Shown piece after piece: positions 1 to 8,509 of a stretch of 64,000 bases of DNA. The notes below the pieces were generated by a model, which was not told where the DNA came from, ran no database searches, and saw nothing but the letters and a program-made list of their open reading frames with translations. Made by a program: the position numbers and the translations under genes. Each line of letters opens with the position of its first letter. Within the stretch, counting starts at the first letter, position 1. Origin of the DNA: Vicinamibacteria bacterium (GTDB taxonomy: Bacteria > Acidobacteriota > Vicinamibacteria > Fen-336); contig DATMML010000030.1 of assembly GCA_035570235.1 (NCBI GenBank), forward strand, positions 1-64,000, written 5' to 3'.

Positions 1-3000
1 TCTCTCTGGACACAGGAACAAGCTGCCGGTCGCCTGCTTCGGACCCACGGAACCGGCCGACCCAGGATGAGATCCGTCCGAAATACAGATAGATGACCGG
101 CGTCGTGAAGAGCGTCAGCACCTGGCTGACCAGCAGTCCCCCGATGATGCAGATGCCCAGCGGTCTTCGCAATTCGGAACCGATGCCGGTGCCGAAGGCC
201 AGCGGGACGGCGCCGAGCAGCGCGGCCATCGTGGTCATCATGATCGGACGGAAGCGGACCAGACAGGCTTCATGGATCGCTTCAGCCGGCGTTTTGCCGT
301 GCTCGCGCTGCGCTTCCACCGCGAAGTCGACCATCATGATGCCGTTTTTCTTGACCAGGCCCACGAGCATGATGATGCCGACGAAGGCATAGAGGCTGAG
401 CTCCACCTTGAAGAGATACAGCGTCAGCAGCGCACCAAAGCCGGCAGACGGCAGACCCGAGAGAATCGTCAGCGGGTGGGTGAAGCTCTCGTAGAGGATC
501 CCGAGCACGATGTAGATGACGAGGATGGCTAGGACGAGGAGCCAGCCCAGGCCCCGGGTGGAGGCCTCGAAGGCCTGGGCCATCCCCTGGAAGCTCGTGC
601 TGACGGTCGGGGGCAGGGTGGCCTTGGCCGCCCGGTCCACGCCCGCCACCGCCGGGCCCAGGGCCGCGCCCGGCTTCAGGTTGAAGGACAGGGTCACGGA
701 CGGAAGCTGGCCGAGGTGGTTCACGGTCAGCGGGCCCAGGCTGCGGGTCAGGCGGGCCACCGCCTCCAGGGGGACGAGGGCGCCGCCGGTGGAGCGGATG
801 TAGAGCAGGGAGAGGTCGGTGGCAGCGCGCTGGTACTCGGGCTCCAGCTCCATGATCACGCGGTACTCGTTGTTGGGGGCGTAGATGGTGGAGATCCAGC
901 GGTTTCCGAAGGCGGTGTAGAGCGCGTCCTCCACCTGCTGCGCGGTCACCCCCAGGGCCACCGCCCGGTCGCGGTCGATCTCCACGTTGACCTGAGGGTT
1001 CGTGATCTGGAGGTCGCTGGTCACGTCTTGAAGCCCCGGGACCTCGCGCAGCTTCGCCTCCAGCTCCGGAGCACGCCGGTAGAGCTCTTCGGTGTCGGGG
1101 CTCTGGAGGGTGAGCTGGTAGAGGCTCTTGCTGAGCTGTCCCCCGATCCTTATGGGCGGGGGGTTCTGGGGGAAGGCCCGGATCCCGGGGATGCTGTTGA
1201 GTTTCGGGCGGAGCTCCTGGATGACCTGGTCCGCGGAGAGCTTGCGCTCGGACAGGGGCTTCAGGCGGATGAAGATGCGCCCAGAGTTGCCGGTGGCGTT
1301 GGGCCCGCTGGCCCCTATGCTGGACATGAAGTTCGCCACGTTCGGGTCCTGCAACACGACCGCGGCCAGGGCCTGTTGGTGCCGGGCCATGGCTTCGAAG
1401 GAAATCCCCTGCGCGGCCTCCGTGAAGGCGAAGATCTGCCCGGTGTCGTCGCTGGGGAGGAAACCCTTGGGCATGACCGCGAAGAGGTAGACGGTCAAGA
1501 CGAGGAGGCCGCCGGAGATGACCATGGTCGCGGGGCGATGGTGCAGGACCCGGTCGAGGCTCCATTTGTAGGCGGCCAAGGTCCTCTGGAAGACCCGCTC
1601 CGAGGCGGCGTCGAACCGGCTGCGGGTCCCGCCCCCGTGGGGCTTCAGGAAGCGGCTGCAGAGCATGGGGGTGAGGGTCAAGGACACGAACCCGGAGACG
1701 AGGATGGCCACGGATATGGTGACCGCGAACTCGTGCAGGAGGCGACCCACGAGGCCGCCCATGAAGAGCACGGGCAGGAAGACCGCGACCAGGGAGAGGG
1801 TCATGGAGAGGATGGTGAAGCCGATCTCCCGGGAGCCGGCCAGGGCGCCCGCCAGCGGCCCCTCCCCCATCTCTAGATGGCGGACGATGTTCTCCAGCAT
1901 GACGATGGCGTCGTCCACCACGAAGCCCACGGACAGAGTCAGGGCCATAAGGGAGAGGTTGTCCAGGCTGTAGTCCAGGAGGTACATGACCGCGAACGTC
2001 CCCACGATCGACATGGGCAGGGCCAGGCTGGGGATGACGGTGGCGGAGAGGTTGCGCAGGAAGAGGAAGATGACCATGACCACCAGGCCCACGGTCAGGA
2101 GCAGCGTGAACTTCACGTCGTCCACGGAGTCCCGGATCGACTCCGAGCGATCGAACAGGATGTTGAGTTTCACGGACGCCGGCATCTGCGCCCGAAACGT
2201 GGGGATGAGGGCTTTGATCGAGTCCACCACCTCCACGGTGTTGGTGCCGGGCTGGCGCTGGATGGCGAGCACGATGGACCGAGTGCCGGTGTACCAGGAG
2301 GCGATCTTGTCGTTCTCGACGCTGTCGATCACCCGCCCCACCTCTTGCAGGCGCACGGGCGCGCCGTTGCGATAGGCCAGGATGAGCGGCCGGTAGGCGC
2401 TAGCGTCGGTGAGCTGCCCGTTGGCCTCCACCGTCAGGGCCTCGTGCTTGCCGTAGAGGACCCCCGTGGGCAGGTTCACGTTGCCGTTCTGCACCGCCGC
2501 CGAGGCCTCATCGATCCCGATCCCGCGGCTGGCCAGGGCGTCGGGATTGAGCTGGATGCGCACCGCGTACTTCTGGGATCCGAAGACCTGGACCTGGGCC
2601 ACCCCGCTCACCATCGAGATCCGCTGGGCAATGAGCGTCTCCGCGTACTCGTCGACCTGGGACAGGGGCAGGGTGGGGGAAGCCAGGGCCAGGTAGAGGA
2701 TGGGCTGGTCGGCGGGGTTCACTTTCGTGTAGGCGGGGGGCGTGGGCATGCCGGGGGGAAGCTGGGTGGCCGACTTGGCAATGGCGGCCTGGACGTCCTG
2801 GGCGGCGGCGTCGATGTTCCGGGAGAGGTTGAACTGCAGCGTGATCTGCGTGACCCCGAGGGCGTTCACCGAGCTCATGTTGTCGAGGCCGGCGATGGTG
2901 GAGAACTGCCGCTCCAGGGGGGTGGCCACGGCGGAGGCCATGGTCTCCGGATTCGCGCCCGGAAGGTTGGCGATCACGAGCAGGGTCGGGAAGTCCACGT

Positions 3001-3115
3001 TGGGCAGGTCGCTCATGGGCAGGAGGCGGTAGCCGGCGATGCCGAAGATGAGGATGGCGAGCATGACCAGGGTGGTGGCGATGGGCCGTCGAATGAAGAG
3101 CTCGGCGATGTTCAT
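1..3115 (-). CDS. RND efflux permease, AcrB/MdtB (HAE1) family, 3' end cut by window
   Basis: Inner-membrane pump subunit of a tripartite RND system that exports drugs or toxic organics using proton flux. The frame is open from ATG at 3115 to base 2 with no stop, giving about 1038 residues; the C-terminal end lies outside the window. It begins with the family N-terminus (MNIAELFIRRPIATTLVMLA), followed by the porter region. The TM4 segment carries the VGFVVDDAIVMLENI signature whose paired Asp residues relay protons. Late transmembrane helices (LYAFVGIIMLVGLVKKNGIM) are present. Its ATG overlaps the TGA of the adaptor gene (ATGA), indicating translational coupling. It lies in the operon marR-adaptor-permease. 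The substrate cannot be told from sequence. Confidence 0.95.
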   Translation of the reverse strand, partial: MNIAELFIRRPIATTLVMLAILIFGIAGYRLLPMSDLPNVDFPTLLVIANLPGANPETMASAVATPLERQFSTIAGLDNMSSVNALGVTQITLQFNLSRNIDAAAQDVQAAIAKSATQLPPGMPTPPAYTKVNPADQPILYLALASPTLPLSQVDEYAETLIAQRISMVSGVAQVQVFGSQKYAVRIQLNPDALASRGIGIDEASAAVQNGNVNLPTGVLYGKHEALTVEANGQLTDASAYRPLILAYRNGAPVRLQEVGRVIDSVENDKIASWYTGTRSIVLAIQRQPGTNTVEVVDSIKALIPTFRAQMPASVKLNILFDRSESIRDSVDDVKFTLLLTVGLVVMVIFLFLRNLSATVIPSLALPMSIVGTFAVMYLLDYSLDNLSLMALTLSVGFVVDDAIVMLENIVRHLEMGEGPLAGALAGSREIGFTILSMTLSLVAVFLPVLFMGGLVGRLLHEFAVTISVAILVSGFVSLTLTPMLCSRFLKPHGGGTRSRFDAASERVFQRTLAAYKWSLDRVLHHRPATMVISGGLLVLTVYLFAVMPKGFLPSDDTGQIFAFTEAAQGISFEAMARHQQALAAVVLQDPNVANFMSSIGASGPNATGNSGRIFIRLKPLSERKLSADQVIQELRPKLNSIPGIRAFPQNPPPIRIGGQLSKSLYQLTLQSPDTEELYRRAPELEAKLREVPGLQDVTSDLQITNPQVNVEIDRDRAVALGVTAQQVEDALYTAFGNRWISTIYAPNNEYRVIMELEPEYQRAATDLSLLYIRSTGGALVPLEAVARLTRSLGPLTVNHLGQLPSVTLSFNLKPGAALGPAVAGVDRAAKATLPPTVSTSFQGMAQAFEASTRGLGWLLVLAILVIYIVLGILYESFTHPLTILSGLPSAGFGALLTLYLFKVELSLYAFVGIIMLVGLVKKNGIMMVDFAVEAQREHGKTPAEAIHEACLVRFRPIMMTTMAALLGAVPLAFGTGIGSELRRPLGICIIGGLLVSQVLTLFTTPVIYLYFGRISSWVGRFRGSEAGDRQLVPVSRE

Positions 3116-4242
3116 GACTTTGCCTCTCCCCCTTCCGGCCCGGGCGCGGGCTTCAGCTCGACCTTGGCTCCCGGCACCAGCCGCAGCTGGCCGTCCGTGA
3201 CCACCTGCTCCCCCCCCTGCAGCCCCTTGGTCACCACCGTCTCCTCCTCCCCACTGCCCGCCTCCACCACCACCGTTCGGGCCTCGACCGTCAAGTCGGG
3301 CTTGATGAGGAAGACGAACGTCCCCGCCTGTCCGGTCTGCACGGCGGGGGAGGGGATCACGACCGCGCCTGCTCTCGTGCCCAGGGTCAGACGCGCGTTC
3401 ACGAACTGCCCCGGCCAGAGGCGCTTTTCCGCGTTGGCGAACGTGGCCTTGAGCCTGATCGTTCCCGTGCCCCGGTCCACCGCGTTGTCGAGGAAGGAGA
3501 GCTCGCCCCGCAGGGGACGCGACTCCTCCCCCGTGACGAGCGCGTCCACGCCCAGCCGGTGGGAGACGAGGGCGGCCCGCACCTCGGGAAGCCGTTGCTC
3601 GGGAATGGTGAAGGACACGAAAATGGGATCGGTGCGGTTGATGATCACCAGCGGCCCGCCATCGATGCCCTTCACGAAATTCCCCTGATGCAGGAGCAGG
3701 CTTCCCGTGCGCCCTTCGATCGGGGAACGGATGGTGCAGAACTCGAGGTCCAAGCGGGCCCTCTCCAGGGCGGCCCGGTCCGCCCGGACGGTGGCCTCCA
3801 GGGCGTCCGCGGAGGAACGAAGCTGGTCGTAGCTCTCTTTGGACAGGATCTGCTGCGTGAACAGGGACTCCCCGCGCTGGGCTTCGGCCTGGCCGTTCCG
3901 CAGGCTGGCCTCATCCTTGGCCAGGGTCCCTTCCGCCTGCTGGAGGACGGCCTCGTACGGTCGGGGGTCGATCGTGAAGAGGAGATCGCCCGCGGCCACG
4001 TAGCTGCCCTCCGCGAAGTGCACGATGGTGATCACCCCCCCCACTTGGGGTTTCACCGCCACCGTGGTCAGGGGCTCCACCACCCCGATGGCCCTGAGCT
4101 GCACCTGCACGTCCTTGTGCAGGGCCGCCGCCGCCACCACCGGCACCCCCGCCGAGCGGGGAGGCTCCCTCTTCGTGCCGCAGGCCAGGGGCCCCAAGGC
4201 GAGGGTGCAAGCAACGAGCGCGAAGCGACCCCGCGCGCTCAG
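3112..4242 (-). CDS. RND efflux periplasmic adaptor (membrane fusion lipoprotein)
   Basis: Membrane fusion protein linking the permease to an outer-membrane channel. The order is a biotinyl-lipoyl-like half (VVEPLTTVAVKPQVGG), a helical hairpin (about residues 90-150), the second lipoyl half (FCTIRSPIEGRTGSLL), then a beta-barrel domain with the DNAVDRGTGTIRL motif and a membrane-proximal domain. A conservative TTG start at 4197 would remove the signal peptide. In the same frame upstream, a CTG at 4242-4240 gives MSARGRFALVACTLALGPLAC, a good lipoprotein signal with lipobox GPLAC. That CTG overlaps the marR stop (CTGA) and has GGAGAGG about 5 nt before it. I chose 4242 for these reasons; the non-standard start is an inference. 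Family assignment is secure. Confidence 0.9.
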   Translation of the reverse strand: MSARGRFALVACTLALGPLACGTKREPPRSAGVPVVAAAALHKDVQVQLRAIGVVEPLTTVAVKPQVGGVITIVHFAEGSYVAAGDLLFTIDPRPYEAVLQQAEGTLAKDEASLRNGQAEAQRGESLFTQQILSKESYDQLRSSADALEATVRADRAALERARLDLEFCTIRSPIEGRTGSLLLHQGNFVKGIDGGPLVIINRTDPIFVSFTIPEQRLPEVRAALVSHRLGVDALVTGEESRPLRGELSFLDNAVDRGTGTIRLKATFANAEKRLWPGQFVNARLTLGTRAGAVVIPSPAVQTGQAGTFVFLIKPDLTVEARTVVVEAGSGEEETVVTKGLQGGEQVVTDGQLRLVPGAKVELKPAPGPEGGEAKS

Positions 4243-4721
4243 CGGCCTCTCCCCGCGGAGACGGCCCGGAGCCGGGCTCCCCCCCTTTCGAAGCGGTCCA
4301 TGTTCTGGAGGATCTTGCGCAGGCCGTTGCGAAGCGCGGCCTGCTCCGCGAGGCTGATGCCTCCGACGATCGCGGCCCGCACCTCCAGGGCCAGGGGATG
4401 GACGCGCTCGGCCAGGGCGCGGCCGGCGGCGGTGAGGCGCAAACGGCGGCGGCGCCGGTCCCGGGGATCCCCTTCCTCTCGCACCAACCTCTTCCCGATG
4501 AGCGTGGTCACGATGCGGGAGGTGGTGGGCTGGTCCGTGCGCAGGCGCTCCGAAAGCTCGCGCAGCGAAAGTCCCTCACGCTCCACGATGGCTACCAGGA
4601 GCCAGAACTGCTGCGCGCTCAACCCGTGCGGACGCACGCGGCGCCCCACCGCCTGCTTGATCCGCCGTCGCGTCACCGCCACCAGGAGACCGATCTTTTC
4701 TTGTTCTGGCAATACTTGCAT
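4239..4721 (-). CDS. MarR-family transcriptional regulator
   Basis: Winged-helix repressor of about 160 residues, the family's usual length. The helix-turn-helix region reads LSLRELSERLRTDQPTTSRI, followed by the wing GDPRDRRRRRLRLTAAGRAL. Dimerisation helices occupy both ends. It is the first gene of an operon with an RND adaptor and permease, so it most likely represses its own pump and is relieved by a pump substrate. ATG at 4721 is preferred over the upstream TTG at 4727 because a good promoter lies 8 nt upstream of it and there is no Shine-Dalgarno, suggesting a leaderless message. An inverted repeat overlaps the predicted transcription start. Confidence 0.93.
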   Translation of the reverse strand: MQVLPEQEKIGLLVAVTRRRIKQAVGRRVRPHGLSAQQFWLLVAIVEREGLSLRELSERLRTDQPTTSRIVTTLIGKRLVREEGDPRDRRRRRLRLTAAGRALAERVHPLALEVRAAIVGGISLAEQAALRNGLRKILQNMDRFERGGARLRAVSAGRGR

Positions 4722-4728
4722 TGACAAG
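4710..4728. promoter_or_regulatory. Candidate MarR operator over the transcription start and start codon
   Basis: Two overlapping inverted repeats lie here: CTTG-N6-CAAG (4715-4728) and CAAT-N6-ATTG (4710-4723). They cover the predicted +1 and the marR start codon. MarR proteins commonly bind such short palindromes to repress their own operon. Binding is inferred, not shown. Confidence 0.45.
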
Positions 4729-4729
4729 G

Positions 4730-4758
4730 ATGTTAGCCAGAAGCCAGGGGGCGGTCAA
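4730..4758 (-). promoter_or_regulatory. Sigma70-like promoter of the marR-RND operon
   Basis: On the minus strand TTGACC (4758-4753) is followed by a 17-bp spacer and TAACAT (4735-4730). The marR ATG begins 8 nt downstream, so the transcript would start at or within a base or two of the start codon. Confidence 0.65.
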
Positions 4759-4767
4759 TCCGTCTTC

Positions 4768-4790
4768 GGGGGGGTGCCCCCCGGGGGGCC
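4768..4790 (-). terminator. GC-rich inverted repeat after the beta-barrel gene, possible terminator
   Basis: Runs of seven G, six C and six G can fold into a strong hairpin just after the stop of the gene ending at 4791. There is no T-tract, so intrinsic termination is only possible. Confidence 0.3.
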
Positions 4791-5309
4791 TTAGGATTTG
4801 CCCAGTCGGTAGACCACACCCGCGGAGAGTCGCGTCCCCGTCACGCTCGTGCCTTGCGCACGGCTCCACTGATAGTCGCCCTGGAGGCGGATGGCCCACT
4901 TCCCGCCCACGCCGATGTCCACTCCCCCTCCGAACTGCAGGCCGAATCGGTTGTCGTTCTCGGAAATGGAGACGTCGAAGACCTGAATATTGACGCTCTC
5001 GCGGTGGAGGCCGGCCAGGGCATGGACGAAGACCACGACCGGGCCGCCCCGGAGGAAGGCGAGGCCGGGCCCGGCCATGAGGTTGAGCTGGCGGCGGCCC
5101 GCACTCCCGTAGTGGCCGCTCGCGTCCGCCACCAGGGACAGCGACCCCGCGACGTCGACGGCCAGCGATGCGTTCCATCCGTTCAGGTTCTGCTGATCGC
5201 TGCGCACGAACGAGTAGCCGGCGAAGAGCTCGGCCCGGGGAGCGTCCTGGCCCCGGACGGGAAGCGCCGAGCACAAGAGAGCCGCCACCGCCAGCCAGGG
5301 CTTTCGCAT
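4791..5309 (-). CDS. Small outer-membrane beta-barrel protein
   Basis: A 172-residue exported protein. An N-terminal signal peptide (MRKPWLAVAALLCSALPVRG) ends before QDAPRAELFAGYSFVRS. The rest alternates aromatic and small residues in 8-10-residue strands (GPGLAFLRG, RFGLQFGGGVDIG, WAIRLQGDY) and ends in VVYRLGKS, as in OmpA/OmpX-like eight-stranded barrels. It has AAAGGAA 5 nt before the ATG. Ligand or role unknown. It stands alone between the efflux operon and the DUF1501 gene on the same strand. Confidence 0.8.
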   Translation of the reverse strand: MRKPWLAVAALLCSALPVRGQDAPRAELFAGYSFVRSDQQNLNGWNASLAVDVAGSLSLVADASGHYGSAGRRQLNLMAGPGLAFLRGGPVVVFVHALAGLHRESVNIQVFDVSISENDNRFGLQFGGGVDIGVGGKWAIRLQGDYQWSRAQGTSVTGTRLSAGVVYRLGKS

Positions 5310-5334
5310 GCCGTTCCTTTCTTCTAAGCGGGAG

Positions 5335-6558
5335 CTAGCCGACGATACCGGGTCCGGGGCCCGGCGTGTACCCGGGGAAGAGCGAGTCCGTGATCCCGAA
5401 CTGGGCGCGCGCCATCTCCTGGAAGGCGTCGCGGAAGTCGGTGGTCACGGCCAGGTCCCGCTCCTGGTAGAGCTGGCTGCTGCTGAGGCCCGGCCAGCGA
5501 CCGTAGACTTTCCCCCCCCGCACCCGGCCCCCCATGACCATCATGCAGTGGGCGGAGCCGTGGTCGGTGCCGGCGGAGCCGTTCACGTGGGCGGTGCGGC
5601 CGAACTCGGTCGCGACCAGAAGCACCACGTCGTCGAGCAGGCCCCCGAGGTCGGTGGCGAAGGCGGTCAGGGCGGGGCCCAAGCTGCGGTAGTCGCGGGT
5701 GTTGCCCTCCAGCTGGTTGGCGTGGGTATCGAAAGAGCCGGTCACGTTGACGAAGATGCAGCGCGTCCCGAGACCGGCTTTGATGATCTGGGCCGCCTGA
5801 CGGAGGGAGCTTCCCACGACCGCGTTGGGGTAGAGGGCGCCGTTTGCGGGCGGAGCGAGGACGGCCGGGGACTGGGTGAGGATGCTGATGGCGGAAAAGG
5901 TGTCGCGTCCCACCTGGCCGATGGCGTCCGCGCGAGAGCCGTACATCGACTGTAGCAGGGTCGATGCCTCGGGCTTCCAGCCCCGGGCTCGCAGGTCGAA
6001 GGTGGCCAAGTCCTGGGCCACGAGCACCGGTTGCGGCCCCAGGAAGGAGCGGGTGAGCTGGGTGGAGAAAGAGACGGCCTGGGCAACGTTGTGGCCGGGC
6101 ACGAGGGCGATCGTGCGGTCCAGCCAGCCGGTGGAGGTGCCCCGGATTCCTGGGGTACCCGTTTCCATGAAGTCCTGGGCATCGAAGTGGGAGCGGCTGA
6201 GGTCGTAGTTTCCGACCGCGTGGAGCAAGGCCAGGCGACCGTCGTCGAAGAGGGACTTCAAGGGAGTCAGGTCGGGATGCAGGCCGAAGAAGCCGTCCAG
6301 GTTGGCCACCCCTCCCGACTGGTTGGGCCTGGGCAGGGCGATCTGGCCGTGCAGACCGTAGTAATCGGGGTCGCCGTAGGGGACGCAGAGGTTCAGGCCG
6401 TCGGCCCCGCCCCGCAGGAAGACCATCACGAGCACCTTGTTGCCGGCGGAGGCGGCCTCGGCCGTGCGCACCAGCAGCGACGAAGGGTGAAAGCCAATCC
6501 CCAGAGCGGCCAGCCCGGCGCCCCTCAGGAAGACCCGGCGTGAGATGTCCCAGGGCAT
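5335..6558 (-). CDS. DUF1501 family exported protein
   Basis: A 407-residue protein with a twin-arginine signal (SRRVFLRGAGLAALG). The body carries DUF1501 features: VMVFLRGGADGLN near the start, GNYDLSRSHFDAQD in the middle, and a metal-site-like ATEFGRTAHVNGSAGTDHG stretch near residue 330. DUF1501 is related to the alkaline-phosphatase/sulfatase fold; its reaction is not established. The gene starts just after the stop of the DUF1800 gene (4 nt apart) with GAGGTAGAGCC before the ATG, so the two are co-translated. Confidence 0.92.
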   Translation of the reverse strand: MPWDISRRVFLRGAGLAALGIGFHPSSLLVRTAEAASAGNKVLVMVFLRGGADGLNLCVPYGDPDYYGLHGQIALPRPNQSGGVANLDGFFGLHPDLTPLKSLFDDGRLALLHAVGNYDLSRSHFDAQDFMETGTPGIRGTSTGWLDRTIALVPGHNVAQAVSFSTQLTRSFLGPQPVLVAQDLATFDLRARGWKPEASTLLQSMYGSRADAIGQVGRDTFSAISILTQSPAVLAPPANGALYPNAVVGSSLRQAAQIIKAGLGTRCIFVNVTGSFDTHANQLEGNTRDYRSLGPALTAFATDLGGLLDDVVLLVATEFGRTAHVNGSAGTDHGSAHCMMVMGGRVRGGKVYGRWPGLSSSQLYQERDLAVTTDFRDAFQEMARAQFGITDSLFPGYTPGPGPGIVG

Positions 6559-6562
6559 GGCT

Positions 6563-7975
6563 CTACCTCGCCTGCATTTCGGGGCTGGCCAGGCACAGGC
6601 CCAGAACCCGCGCGGCCACGCTCACCGTCCCCCCCGGAGCGACCCTCGATGCCGCGTTCAGGGTGTCGGGAGAGAGGCTCCGGCCGAAGAGGTCGGCGGA
6701 GATGGAGTTGGCCGCCGACCGAGGATCCTCGGGACTGCCCGCCGTGCTGCGCACCACCGCGCGCGCGTCCACCGCTACCCCGGGCACGGCGCCCGCGGCC
6801 AGGTCGAGGGCGAAGTTCATGCGGGCGAGCTGGGAGGAGGGGTTGATCCAGTCCACCCCGCGGTTGGTGTACCCGGTGGGGGGCACGGCGCCGTAGAGGG
6901 GCATGCCCATGTTGGTGAGGACGCCTCCCACGCCGCGGCCGTGGCTGACCTGGGCGTCCGCGGCCCGCAGCGCGCTGGCCACGAACTCCAGGGGGGTCTT
7001 GGGTTTTCCGGGGCCGAAGGCCTCCCCCCAGAACTCGGCGCTGCTCACGATGGTCTTGACCGTGGCCGCGAGGTCCCCGCTGGTATGCAGGAAGGTGTCG
7101 GCGCAGCGGGCCACCAGGGCCACCGGCGGGTCGTCGGCCACCAAGCGTTGCACGAGGCGCGAGGAGACGTGGTGGGCGGTCGCGGGGTGGGTGGAGAGAT
7201 AGTCGAGCAGCTTTTCCCCGTCGTCGCGGCCGCCGCCCGCGGGCAGGTTGAGGCCGAAGACGCTCTTGGCCGCGGTGTCGTGGGCCTGGCCCCGATAGAC
7301 AAAGCTCCCGCTGGTTCTAAGACTGTCGATCCCCCAGCCCGTGAAGCAGCGGGCGGAGTTGATCACGTCCTGCTGCGTGTAGCCGGCGTCGACCCCCACC
7401 GTGTGCAATTCCAGCAGCTCGCGTCCGTAGTTCTCGTTGAGACCGGTCAGCCTTCCCCCCACCACCCGCGGGGCCGTGCTCAAGTAGTTATCCAGGAAGA
7501 AGAGCATGGCGGGGTGCTGGGCCGTGGCCCCCAGGAGATCTCGGAAGCGGCCGAGCACATGGGGCCGGATGGCGTCGCGCTCGTAGGCGGGCGAGCTCTG
7601 GCGGGTGAAGTCGTCGGCGATGTAGACGTTGAAGTGGTTGAACCAGAAGTCGACCAGCACCTCCTGGAGCTGGTTCTGGGCGTGGACCATCCGGATCGCC
7701 TTGGCGCTCGCGAACTCGTCCAGGATCACGCCCGTGGTGCGCTGGTCGGCGTTGTAGAGGGCCAGGACCTGCGAGATGGGATAGTTGAGGGTGGGAAGGT
7801 GGCTGAGCCGCGTATCCAGCTCGGGGTCGGCCGCCGGCGCCAGCTGCTCCTCGACGTAGGCCTGGAGGCCCCGGTCGAGGATCCGTTGCGCCTCCCCCGG
7901 GCGTGGTCCGAAAGCCAGCCGGTTCAACAGGAAGATGGCTGCCCGCGGGCCCAGGTCGTCCAGGGATACGCTCAT
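6563..7975 (-). CDS. DUF1800 family protein
   Basis: About 470 residues, mostly helical, with typical DUF1800 blocks: FLLNRLAFGPRPGEA at the start, MVHAQNQLQEVLVDFWFNHFN, LLELHTVGVDAGYTQQDV and VARCFTGW-like ARCFTGWGI. The family is nearly always paired with DUF1501, as here, and its function is unknown. A GTG at 7981 is possible, but ATG 7975 has GAGG about 7 nt upstream. No signal peptide is evident, unlike its DUF1501 partner, so the two may meet before Tat export; that is speculation. Confidence 0.92.
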   Translation of the reverse strand: MSVSLDDLGPRAAIFLLNRLAFGPRPGEAQRILDRGLQAYVEEQLAPAADPELDTRLSHLPTLNYPISQVLALYNADQRTTGVILDEFASAKAIRMVHAQNQLQEVLVDFWFNHFNVYIADDFTRQSSPAYERDAIRPHVLGRFRDLLGATAQHPAMLFFLDNYLSTAPRVVGGRLTGLNENYGRELLELHTVGVDAGYTQQDVINSARCFTGWGIDSLRTSGSFVYRGQAHDTAAKSVFGLNLPAGGGRDDGEKLLDYLSTHPATAHHVSSRLVQRLVADDPPVALVARCADTFLHTSGDLAATVKTIVSSAEFWGEAFGPGKPKTPLEFVASALRAADAQVSHGRGVGGVLTNMGMPLYGAVPPTGYTNRGVDWINPSSQLARMNFALDLAAGAVPGVAVDARAVVRSTAGSPEDPRSAANSISADLFGRSLSPDTLNAASRVAPGGTVSVAARVLGLCLASPEMQAR

Positions 7976-8084
7976 GGCCACCTCTTCCGGTCTTAGACCA
8001 CCCCTACCGGAGGGAGTTTAACGAACTTAACAAAAAGGATGGGGTGACGGTCCTCACCGCTCCAGCCCACCCCGCCCCTTGGCC

Positions 8085-8113
8085 TTGTCCAATCCGGAAA
8101 GCTCTGGTATCCT
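8085..8113 (+). promoter_or_regulatory. Promoter for the rpmE-prfA-prmC operon
   Basis: TTGTCC (8085-8090), 17-bp spacer, TATCCT (8108-8113); four of six matches in each box. It would give an untranslated leader of about 75 nt before rpmE. Confidence 0.55.
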
Positions 8114-8195
8114 TATGGTTTGCGGTCATCCATCGTGACCGCTGATCAAGGGACCTTTCCCGGCCGTCCCGGGGGGGCGCCGGAGGGGAGCACCG

Positions 8196-8417
8196 ATGAA
8201 GCCTGGAATCCATCCGGAGTACAAAGTCACGAGTGTCCACTGCGCGTGCGGAGCGACCTGGGTCACCCGGTCCACCAAGAAGGAAGAATTGCGCCTGGAG
8301 ATCTGCTCGAGCTGCCATCCATTCTTCACCGGCAAGCAGAAGCTGATCGACTCCGCCGGCCGGGTGGAGCGTTTCACCCGCAAGTACAGGAAGAAGGACG
8401 CGCCCGCCCCCGCGTAA
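8196..8417 (+). CDS. rpmE: 50S ribosomal protein L31
   Basis: A 73-residue ribosomal protein of the zinc-binding L31 type. Four cysteines are arranged as CAC-G near residue 16 and CSSC near residue 37, followed by [20 protein letters not shown], the L31 signature. The C-terminus is a basic tail. It is first in a row with prfA, prmC and murA, a common bacterial order. Zinc-type L31 is often swapped for a zinc-free paralogue under zinc limitation; none is in the window. Confidence 0.97.
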   Translation: MKPGIHPEYKVTSVHCACGATWVTRSTKKEELRLEICSSCHPFFTGKQKLIDSAGRVERFTRKYRKKDAPAPA

Positions 8418-8509
8418 AAGGGGACTTGGGGCCGAGAGCGGCGGACTCCGCCGCGGAGCGACCCTGGGGAGACGGAGGTTCTTAAACCGTCCTCCCCGGC
8501 AGGGCTAAC

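Noticed and set aside
716-3688. Long open frames on the plus strand opposite the RND genes
   Set aside because: They are Gly/His/Asp/Val-rich antisense shadows caused by high GC; the minus strand encodes clear RND families.
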